DNA of 64,000 bases from Camarhynchus parvulus (Eukaryota; Chordata; Aves; Passeriformes; Thraupidae): contig NC_044585.1 of NCBI RefSeq assembly GCF_901933205.1, positions 1,116,001-1,180,000 on the forward strand, in the 5' to 3' direction. This document shows, in pieces, positions 57,739 to 64,000 of the stretch (the first letter of the stretch is position 1; each line of letters opens with the position of its first letter). The position numbers and the translations under genes are program-made. The notes below the pieces were generated by a model. It made no database searches. It had not been told where the DNA came from and saw only the letters and a list, made by a program, of their open reading frames with translations.

Positions 57739-58614
57739 CACTGTCTGGGAGCCTGCCCCACCACCCCAGAGGTGCCCTCAACATTCCCTGGTTCTGTGAC
57801 GTCCTGAGGGAACACCTGGCACTCAGACAAGGCAGAAAATCCCCAGGATGAAATCCTGGCTGTGGCCATTCAGGGATTTGGGAACCCTTCAGGGATTTGG
57901 GAACCATTTCTCCAGCAATCTCCTGCTGCAGGATCAGGTTTGTGTCCCTTGGTGTCACCCACGTGTCCAGGAGCCCCGAGGTTGGCAGAGACACTCCTGG
58001 AGCCCTGCAAACATTTGGGGTTTCATTAAAAGCTCTGTATAAAAATGTGTTTGTGGCTGTGCTGCTGTGGTTGTGAAACTTAAAAGGAAAATAATAAATC
58101 CTGAACTTCAGCCAGGGACCAACTGAACATCCTGAGGGATTCCAGGTTTTCCCTGATCCCACATTGCAGAGGAACATAAAAAACCTCACTTTTATTTTCA
58201 TTGGAAAGGAAGTACACAGATACTTCAATCCTCATCCCCCTCTCCCCCTGGAACAAGGCACAGCAATAAAATCCTACAAGGAACTCCCATTTCCCCCTTT
58301 CCACGTGGAGAAACTTTCCTTGGATGTTCTCCTGCCAATTAAAACCAGAATTTCCCAAGGAGATCTGCCCAGAGTGAGGAATGGGTTTCTTACTTTCCAA
58401 ATTAAATAAAAGCATCCAAACAGAGCAATTCCCTTGGGTTTTTCCCATTAAACCTCTCTGTCCCAGGGTCAGCCAGCCCAGCCTGGGCAGATCCCACTGG
58501 TCACTTGGCAGCTCCAAGATCCCTCTCAGCCTCGTGGTGCTTCTCAGGGAATTTGCAGGAGCTTGGCTCTGCCTGTTGGGATTCCAGAACTGGGACCTCA
58601 GTGTGCAGGCAGGA
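57739..58614. other. No gene seen
   Basis: No supported feature. Confidence 0.4.
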
Positions 58615-58765
58615 AACTCAGAGTTGTGGAATCATTCAGGCTGGAAAAGACCTCCAAGATCATCCAGTCCAGCCTTTGACCAAATCCCACTAAAAGTGCC
58701 ACATGGACCCATTTTTTTGGGACACTTCCAGGGATGGTGATTCCACCACTGCCCTGGGCAGCCTG
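58615..58765 (-). mobile_element. CR1 LINE 3' fragment, older subfamily
   Basis: Antisense: 'GTTGTGGAATCATTCAGGCT', 'AAAGACCTCCAAGATCATCC', then 'CACTTCCAGGGATGGTGATT' and 'CTGCCCTGGGCAGCCTGG'. Confidence 0.92.
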
Positions 58766-59106
58766 GGTCACTGTTTCATCTCCTTTTCTGCTTGGATTTT
58801 TTCCCAAATATCCAACTGGTGTCCTCGTGGTGGAGCAGGAAAGGAACTGTCACCTCCAGCCTGTCCCTGCTCTGTCCCAGAGCGGGAGATGGGAGCAGAG
58901 GAGGAGCTGCAGGCTGGGAAGGGGATGTGGGAGTCGCGAGCCTGATCCAGGCAGGCTCTGCAGAGGCTTCCAGGGATTCCATGGCCATCCCTCCTGATTC
59001 CCCCAGGATCAGCAAACAGCCCTGGGCTCTCCTGGAGGCACGGACTGATGGTGGTGGGACTGCCTGAGGCCACAGCCCCTCTGCAGGGCTGCTCCCAGCA
59101 GGAATT

Positions 59107-59300
59107 GTGCTCCATGCTTGGGTGGGTGGGTTTGCTTTGGTTTTTTTCCCTCTTACTCTCTTTCCACAGCACATGAAAGAACATTCCTGAGGGGAAGACC
59201 TAAATTCCACCCCATTCCAGCCCTGCCATGGGCAGGGACACCTTTCACCCTCCCAGGCTGCTCAAAGCCAAATCCAACCTGGCCTTGGGCACTGCCAGGA
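59107..59300 (-). mobile_element. CR1 fragment with atypical 3' tail, copy 2
   Basis: Nearly the same composite as at 55.79-55.99 kb, including the non-CR1 tail 'GGGTGGGTGGGTTTGCTTTG' and 'CTCTTACTCTCTTTCCACA'. Both copies stop matching within about 15 bp of 'TTGGGCACT.CCAGG'. Confidence 0.8.
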
Positions 59301-59551
59301 ACGGTGGAGCCCCTCTTGTTTCCCTGGATCAGCAGCGGGGCTGGGGCACAGGGGGAGCCCCCAGGGGCTGTCCCTGCCCGGCCCTGGTGCCCAGCTGTGC
59401 CCCCGGGGCAGGGGGGATCCCTGGGCTCTGTGTCTGCTCCAGCTGCAGCTCCTGCAGCCCCGGGGAGCCCCGGCCGGGCTGGGGGGGCCCAGGGATGGAG
59501 GCAGGATGGGGACATTCCCTCTGTGCCTGCACAGGAGAGGGAAAGGGCAGG

Positions 59552-59624
59552 TCAGCCCAGGGCTGCGAGCTCCAGGAGGATCCTGCCCACACACTCCTGG
59601 CTCCTCGCGCCTTGGAGCTCAGCC
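59552..59624 (-). CDS. Candidate terminal exon with stop
   Basis: Acceptor CCCCTCGTGTCCAG, then AELQGARSQECVGRILLELA and a stop TGA at 59554-59552. It reads well as a short C-terminal helix, but needs a preceding exon ending with two bases, which I did not find. Alternative endings exist nearby. Confidence 0.3.
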
Positions 59625-62600
59625 CTGGACACGAGGGGCAGCCGCGGGCGGCAGGACACACACACAGCGTCACTGATGGACATTTCAGCAGGCAGAGCTG
59701 GACACGGAGCCTCTGGAGGGCATCTGCGGGTCCCCGAGGCTCTCTGAGACCCCAACCCCCTGAGGCCTGGCCCCCTGAGCCCCAGCCCAGCCTCGGGGCC
59801 TGATTCACCTGCACCAGGGGCTCCCTCGGGGCTCCTGGGGCCTTCTGTGGCTGCTGCCTCTGCTCCCCGTCCTGCACGGCGACACGAGCACGGCTGGCCC
59901 CGCGCCCTGCAGAGGGGCTGCCACTGCCCCAGGGGGGACAATGGGGGCTCCTCCAAGGGCTGCTGCTGTCACGGAGCCCATGTCCTCCCTCCCAGCCCCA
60001 CATCACCTCCTTCCTCTGCCCGGTGGCTCCCAGGGCTCCCTGCAGGCTCTGCCACTGCCCCAGGCGGCGCTGGATCTGCTGCCGGAGCCCCCGCAGGAGG
60101 TGGAGAGCGCGGCTGGGGAGGGCAGGGATGAGCGGGAGGGGACGGGGAGGGGACGGGGAGGGAAGGGAGGGGGGGAGGGGAAGGGAGGGGGAGGGAGGGA
60201 GGGAGGGAGGGGAAAGGGAGGGAGGGTCGCACCAGTGGGGCCCCCCGTCCGCCTGGGCAGCTCCCGGCACCCACCCGAGCGCTGCCGGCGAGGGGCCCGG
60301 TGCCGGGGCAGTGCCGGGCCGGGGGCCGTGTGCCCGGGGAGCCGCCGGGGGGTTCCCCAGCGCCGCGGAGCCCCCGGGCCGGCTCGGGCGATGCTCCCGC
60401 CGGGCGCTGCTGCCGGGCGGCTCCTGGAGGGGCAGGGAGAGAGGGATCAGGGCAGCTCTGCCCCGATCCCAGCCCGCCCAGCCGCTCCTGGGGAAGCTTC
60501 GGGGCCAGCTCAGAGCTCCCAGGGACATCCGGAGCCCCCCGGGCTGAGCAGAGGTTTGAAAGGAGCAGAAGAAGCACAGAGACACCCGGGGGTCCTGCCT
60601 GTGTCCCCAGAGCCACCCCCCGACAGCAGCGTCCCCAGCAGCCCCTCTGTTCTGGGTGGCCTCAGAGGAGCTGCACATCTGGGCTGCTGTGCCCCGCGGC
60701 CGATCCCCAGCACAGCCCCGGCTCCGGGCTGGCTGCGTCCCTTCCCTTCCCTTCCCTTCCCTTCCCTTCCCTTCCCTTCCCTTCCCTTCCCTTCCCTTCC
60801 CTTCCCTTCCCTTCCCTTCCCTTCCCTTCCCTTCCCTTCCCTTCCCTTCCCTTCCCTTCCCTTCCCTTCCCTTCCCGGACCTGTTCCATCGCCTCCCGCA
60901 GCAGCCGCAGGCTCTGGGCCCGGTCCCTCTGGAGCAGCCCCTGCAGGCGCTGCAGGACCCGCAGCCGCTGCCGCAGGAGGGAGCAGCTGCCCCGCTCCAG
61001 CTCCCGCAGCCTCTGCAGGACAAGCGGAGTCACCCAGGGCAGCCCCGCAGCCCCCGGGGGGCTCTTCCCAAGGGCGGGGTCCGGGCAGGGTCCTGGCCTT
61101 GGTGCCCATTGGGAAAGCGCTGAGCTTTGCTGGGTCGGTGCCCAGGAATTCTCACCCCGGCCTCCAGCCCTGCCTGTTTCTCTGCCCTTCCCGACATTCC
61201 AGCTCTCCTGCCTCTGCCGGGGCCTTCCAGGGACCCTCTGAGCTGCACACAGTCACCCCAGGCTGCCTACGGCCACAAGGGTGGTTTTCCCAACAAATTC
61301 TTCTCCTAAAAGCCTCAGTTCCTCAATAAACGCCCCCTGTGGATGAATCCAGCTGGGCTCTTTAGGAATTTGGGCGGCAGGAATGTTTCCCATGGGATGC
61401 TGGACAAGGGGCTGAGCTGTGGCAGGGTGTGATGTGTGGGCTCCTTCCCACGGCCCCTCCGGTGTGATCCTGGCCCCTCTGGAAAACCGGGAGTGCTCTG
61501 ACCTCCAGCAGCTCCAGTTTCTCTTCTTGTGCAGTTGTTATTTTCCTTCTTGCCTTGTCCAGCTGCTCCTGGCTCACACGGGCTCCCTGCCCCTGCCAAG
61601 ACTGCAAAAAGCTCCTCTTTTCCCATTCCCACACCTTTGCCTCTTCCAGGAGCCGGCTCTGGCCCTCCCATCACGCCAGGAGCAGCAAAGCAGAGCCCAG
61701 TGGCAGGGACACCCAGCCTGTCCCTGCCACTGCAGCAGTGCCAGCCCCACCCCTGCTTGTGCCACCCCGAGGTCACCTCACCGTGCTCTGCAGGTCCCTG
61801 TGGCAGCGGTGCTGGGTGTCCCAGGTGTGTCCCAGCAGTGCCAGGCCAGTCCTGTGCCGGGGACACCGTCACCCACACCCCCAGCTCTGCCCTCAGGGTG
61901 CCCATCCCCTCCTGGGCTTCCAGGGCCACCTCCTGCTCCAGCCTGGGGCAGGAGCCATCCCTGGAGCCATCCCTGGAGCCATCCCTGGAGCCATCCCTGG
62001 AGCCCCGTACCTGGCTCTGTCCCCTTGGCTCCAGGGCCTGGCAGCAGATCCCAGCGCTCGTGTCCCCTCCTGGCTCCTCCACAGTGGCTGCCCCGCCATG
62101 CCCTGGCATCCAGCACTGGGGTTACAATCCCATTTTCCCCCTTTCCATGGCATTCCCAGGGTCACCAAGTGGGACACAAGGGCCAGGGCCAAGCTCGGTG
62201 TCCTGGCCCCTCGGTGTCCTGCTGCTCTCCAGATCCCAGCTGGAAGCAGAGCCAGGAGCATCCCTGCATCCATCCCTGCCCCCACCATCCTGTCCCCAGT
62301 GGGGCTGTGCCCGTGGCAGACCCCAAACCCCAGAGCCCAAACCCCAGAGCCCAGGGCTGTACCTTGCAGGGCAGTTCCCCTTTCTGGTCCCCTCGCAGCC
62401 CTGGGGACACAGGTGACCTCCGTGGCCCGGGGGCTCCCACGGCTGTGCCAGCACCTGTGGGGAAATGGCATTTGGGGAGGGAGGAGCCCACAAACGCACA
62501 GAAACCCCACCGGGCTGGTCCCTGGCCCTGCCTGTCCCTTCCCCTGCCTGGCACAGCCCCTCCCGGTGCCCCAGGGCCAGCCCGCACTCACTCCTGCTGC

Positions 62601-63946
62601 TGGCGGCTCCTCCCCTGTCCACGGCAGTGAAGGTGACATTCCCTGCACGTCCCCAGAGAGCCGGTGGTGGCCCCAGGGCGGGATGTCCCCTGGCTGTGGC
62701 CCTGGGGGCCCTGGGAGCGCTGCTGCCAGGAGCTGCTGCCCTTGCCCCAGCCCTGCTCCTGCCAGCAGCGATCCAGGGGTGCCCAGCTGTGCCCAGCAGC
62801 TCCCCACGGGCACAGTCCCCGTGTGCCAGGGCTGGCTGGGCAGGGGGGCCCGGCCGGGGCACCCCCCCATGGCTCAGGCTCAGGCTCAGGCGGGAGATCC
62901 TGGCTCCCAGGGACTCCAGGCTGCTCCGGGATGCAGAGCTGTCCTGCCGGGGGGCTCTGCCCGCCCCCGTGGCCGTGTCCGGGCTTCTCCCTGCGGGGAA
63001 CAAGGGCTCGTCCTGCCCGGGATGAGCTCCCGCCCTGGGGACATCCCCTGGCAGGCTCCTGCTGGCACAGCAGCGGCTCCACCATCGCCTCCCAAAAGCT
63101 GGCAGCCAAATCCTCGGTGCAGACGGAGCTGGAGCTGCTGCAGTGCCCCGGGCGCTGAGCCCAGCACGGCTCCTCTTCCCATGGGACAGGGCTGCCGCCC
63201 CGGGCACTGCCGGCACCGCGTCCTGCCAGCTCTGTGGGGACAGCAGAGCCATGAGCCCGCCCCAGTGGGAAGGAGCCATCCCATCCTGCTGGATCCGAGC
63301 CACCTGGGACGGGCTGGCAATGCCTGTTCTTATCGGGGAGCACTCGGGGTGCACCAAAGCACCGACACCGAGCACATCCCACCCTCTGCTGCAAGATCCT
63401 CGACTGCCTCCAGTTGGAAAGAGAAGCCACAATATCATCCTTAAATTCATTTTAAACCAGGGTCTTTGTTGACCTTGATGCTCCCAGGGTCGGGAGGGGC
63501 AGTGCCAGGGAGGGCTGGCAGCATCCAGGATGGGGCAGGGATGTTGTCAGCTCCTCCCAGGGAGGAATTTTCTCTTATACCCAACCCAAGCCTGCCCTGG
63601 CCCAGCCTGAGGCCGTTCCCTCTCCTCCTGTCCCTGTTCCCTGGGAGCACAGCCCGACCCCCCCGGCTGTCCCCTCCTGGCAGGAGCTGTGCAGAGCCAC
63701 AAGGGCCCCCTGAGCCTCCTTTGCTCCAGGCTGAGCCCCTTCCCAGCTCCCTCAGCTTCTCCTGGGGCTCCAGCCCCTTCCCAGCTCCTCAGCCTCTCCT
63801 GGGGCTCCAGCCCCTTCCCAGCTCCCTGAACCTCTGCTCCATCCCCATTCCCAGCCAGGCACTGCCCTGCAGAACTGGCAGAGGGGGCTGGGGGGCCGAG
63901 CAGAGCTGAGGAAGCCCCGAGTGCCCCGTGCCCACTCACCGGCCAT
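59552..63946 (-). CDS. Probable multi-exon gene, coiled-coil-rich protein (unrecognised); overall span
   Basis: Evidence is the exon pattern, not homology. A start exon and a second exon join in frame at the right. Six small exons at the left (61942 to 60007) have canonical AG/GT borders and compatible phases. The predicted protein starts MAELAGRGAG, has an acidic/aromatic helix-like stretch (TEDLAASFWEAMVEPLLCQQ), a Pro/Glu-rich region, then Leu/Arg/Gln/Glu-rich helical exons typical of a coiled coil. I see no signal peptide, membrane segment or catalytic motif. The exons between about 62.6 and 62.0 kb and the C-terminus are not resolved. The promoter lies just outside or at the window edge. 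The protein family is unknown to me; a cytoplasmic or cytoskeletal scaffold is only a guess. Confidence 0.55.
59809..59871 (-). CDS. Candidate exon g (63 bases)
   Basis: Acceptor GTGTCGCCGTGCAG, strong donor GTGCAG/GTGAAT. Twenty-one codons, phase 0 to 0: DGEQRQQPQKAPGAPREPLV. It fits the phase of exon f. Confidence 0.45.
60007..60112 (-). CDS. Coiled-coil exon f (106 bases)
   Basis: Acceptor CCTGCCCTCCCCAG with a long pyrimidine tract, donor AAGGAG/GTGATG. One carried base, then 35 codons: RALHLLRGLRQQIQRRLGQW, then QSLQGALGATGQRKE. Amphipathic, Leu/Gln/Arg-rich, ending on a codon boundary. Confidence 0.6.
60132..60236. repeat. GGGA/GGGGA purine tract (intronic)
   Basis: About 100 bp of G-rich purine on the plus strand, so C/T-rich on the gene's sense strand, lying just upstream of the acceptor of the exon at 60112. 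It forms an extended polypyrimidine tract. Confidence 0.9.
60275..60423 (-). CDS. Pro/Ala/Gly-rich exon e (149 bases, tentative)
   Basis: Acceptor CTCCCTGCCCCTCCAG and donor CTCGG/GTGGGT. Forty-nine codons plus two bases: EPPGSSARREHRPSRPGG onward, very Pro/Ala/Gly-rich and GC-rich, not helical. Its two carried bases (GG) join the next exon's C to give Gly, so the phase fits. Composition alone is weak evidence here. Confidence 0.4.
60738..60876. repeat. (CTTCC)n microsatellite inside an intron
   Basis: About 28 perfect CCCTT units, (GGGAA)n on the sense strand of the gene. It begins 4 bases after the donor GT at 60880-60879. GGG with two-base loops fits a G-quadruplex in the pre-mRNA. Confidence 0.97.
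60881..61012 (-). CDS. Coiled-coil exon d (132 bases)
   Basis: Strong acceptor CCGCTTGTCCTGCAG. It encodes 44 codons, phase 0 to 0: RLRELERGSCSLLRQRLRVL, then QRLQGLLQRDRAQSLRLLRE and AMEQ. Leu-rich amphipathic helices with Arg and Gln. The donor CAG/GTCCGG is non-optimal, and a (GGGAA)n array starts a few bases after it. Confidence 0.62.
61323..61328 (+). other. Isolated AATAAA motif on the plus strand
   Basis: A poly(A)-signal hexamer antisense to the gene, in its intron. No plus-strand transcript model supports its use. Confidence 0.2.
61503..61601 (-). CDS. Coiled-coil exon c (99 bases)
   Basis: Acceptor GGAGCTTTTTGCAG and donor CTGGAG/GTCAGAG. Thirty-three codons, phase 0 to 0: SWQGQGARVSQEQLDKARRK followed by ITTAQEEKLELLE. 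Charged residues alternate with Leu/Ile at coiled-coil spacing. Confidence 0.6.
61635..61658 (-). CDS. Coiled-coil exon b (24-base micro-exon, tentative)
   Basis: Acceptor GGGAGGGCCAG (weak, with the pyrimidine tract about 15 bases upstream) and donor AAG/GTGTGG. It encodes SRLLEEAK in phase 0, which continues the helix into the next exon. An in-frame TGA shortly upstream limits where it can begin. Confidence 0.35.
61782..61851 (-). CDS. Optional 70-base exon candidate
   Basis: Acceptor TGTCCCCGGCACAG and strong donor ACG/GTGAGG. The most protein-like frame reads TGLALLGHTWDTQHRCHRD, but its phase does not fit both neighbours, so it may be an alternative exon or a false positive. Confidence 0.25.
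61879..61942 (-). CDS. Coiled-coil exon a (64 bases)
   Basis: Acceptor GGCTCCTGCCCCAG, donor CTGGGG/GTGTGG. One carried base, then 21 codons: LEQEVALEAQEGMGTLRAEL, a clear amphipathic helix with Leu/Val at heptad spacing. It ends on a codon boundary. Confidence 0.55.
61955..62004. repeat. 16-bp tandem repeat, about 4 units (intronic)
   Basis: Unit CATCCCTGGAGC plus CATC-type overlap, repeated about four times just 5' of the acceptor of the exon at 61942. It sits within about 15 bases of that acceptor's AG. Confidence 0.85.
62011..62115 (-). CDS. Candidate 105-base exon
   Basis: Acceptor GTAACCCCAG and donor CCAG/GTACGG. The length is a multiple of three, so it preserves phase. It is open in several frames; the frame compatible with the coiled-coil exon reads AGCQGMAGQPLWRSQEG. 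The donor is followed by a 16-bp tandem repeat in the intron. Confidence 0.35.
62363..62400 (-). CDS. Candidate 38-base exon
   Basis: Acceptor CACCTGTGTCCCCAG and donor AAG/GTACAG. It is open in two frames. Read from a codon boundary it ends with two bases carried over, which fits the next two exons and the coiled-coil frame at 61942. Confidence 0.4.
62592..63231 (-). CDS. Exon 2 and following open region
   Basis: Acceptor CTGCTGTCCCCACAG at 63231. Joined to exon 1, the frame reads MAELAGRG and stays open to 62588, ending near a GTGAGT donor at 62591. The convincing coding stretch is the first 250 bases (CTEDLAASFWEAMVEPLLC, acidic and hydrophobic). The next part is Pro/Glu/Gly-rich (PEPEPEP). 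The exon may in fact end earlier; the final 50 bases could be a separate exon entered at GACGTGCAG (about 62642) because the phase at 62591 does not suit the next exon if read straight through. Confidence 0.45.
63560..63845 (-). mobile_element. CR1 fragment inside intron 1
   Basis: Same orientation as the gene. It carries the reverse complements of 'GGGAACGGCCTCAGGCTGGG' and 'CTGGGAAGGGGCTCAGCCTG', matching the interior of the 43.1-kb copy, with the 'TTCCCAGCTCC' block duplicated. It lacks the CR1 3' end. Confidence 0.88.
63940..63946 (-). CDS. Exon 1 coding part (start codon)
   Basis: The minus strand reads CCTGCCATGGCCG followed by GTGAGTGGG. The ATG is in a strong Kozak context (GCCATGG) and the GTGAGT donor falls 7 coding bases later, leaving one base to be completed by exon 2 (G + AG = Glu). 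Only Met-Ala plus one base is coded here. The 5' UTR continues toward the window edge through a (GGAAGGAT)-like stretch. Confidence 0.6.
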
Positions 63947-64000
63947 GGCAGGACCCTGCTGGGAAGGATGGGAAGGACGGGGAGGATGGGAAGGATGGCA

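Noticed and set aside
59329..61023. 564-codon minus-strand frame as one continuous protein
   Set aside because: It runs straight through the (GGGAA)n array and several good donor and acceptor sites; only parts of it are used in the exon model.
61555..63444. 629-codon plus-strand frame
   Set aside because: GC-rich DNA with few stops on either strand. The minus strand has the Kozak start, GTGAGT donors and phase-matched helical exons; the plus frame crosses the 16-bp repeat and splice-like signals of the minus gene.

Overview
The window looks like avian nuclear DNA, most probably from a songbird. It is full of 5'-truncated CR1 LINE fragments (about 28 recognised), in both orientations, with the usual CR1 3' end that reads 'TTTGGGTGGGAAGGGACATT' when antisense. 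It also carries many solo LTRs of endogenous retroviruses, several with TG...CA ends, AATAAA signals and 5-6 bp target-site duplications. Microsatellites and minisatellites are unusually abundant. There are no bacterial-type operons or ribosome binding sites, and the tabulated open frames outside the right end are mostly short or repeat-driven.

Layout. From 1 to about 59 kb I see essentially intergenic or intronic repeat-rich DNA with no exon I can defend. Landmarks are a 28-bp minisatellite (1.39-1.94 kb), solo LTRs at 2.3, 5.4, 7.8, 16.7, 20.7, 25.0, 25.6, 34.3, 40.3, 41.0, 41.6, 42.5, 48.1 and 52.2 kb, a 313-bp tandem repeat (about 32.1-32.97 kb, with its missing piece at 33.69 kb), G-rich arrays at 33.9 and 35.6 kb, a 0.9-kb minisatellite at 45.6 kb, and an inverted pair of related ERV-like segments at 52.7-53.4 and 54.2-54.6 kb. 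One stretch, 37.25-38.27 kb, stays open for about 340 codons in non-repetitive DNA and is unexplained.

The right end (59.5-63.95 kb) is GC-rich and contains what I believe is one real protein-coding gene on the minus strand. A start exon with a good Kozak context and a GTGAGT donor (63,946-63,940) joins in frame to a second exon at 63,231. Further left is a run of small exons with good splice sites and compatible phases that encode Leu/Arg/Gln/Glu-rich helical, coiled-coil-like segments (61.94-59.81 kb). I do not recognise the protein. One intron is largely a (GGGAA)n array that starts 4 bases after the GT of its donor.

The most interesting points are the coiled-coil gene with its repeat-abutting splice donor, the split 313-bp repeat with a covarying octamer palindrome, one LTR family that seeds ATATT microsatellites at the same internal position, and a pair of CR1 fragments sharing a non-CR1 3' tail. 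All family assignments come from reading the sequence; none was checked against a repeat library.
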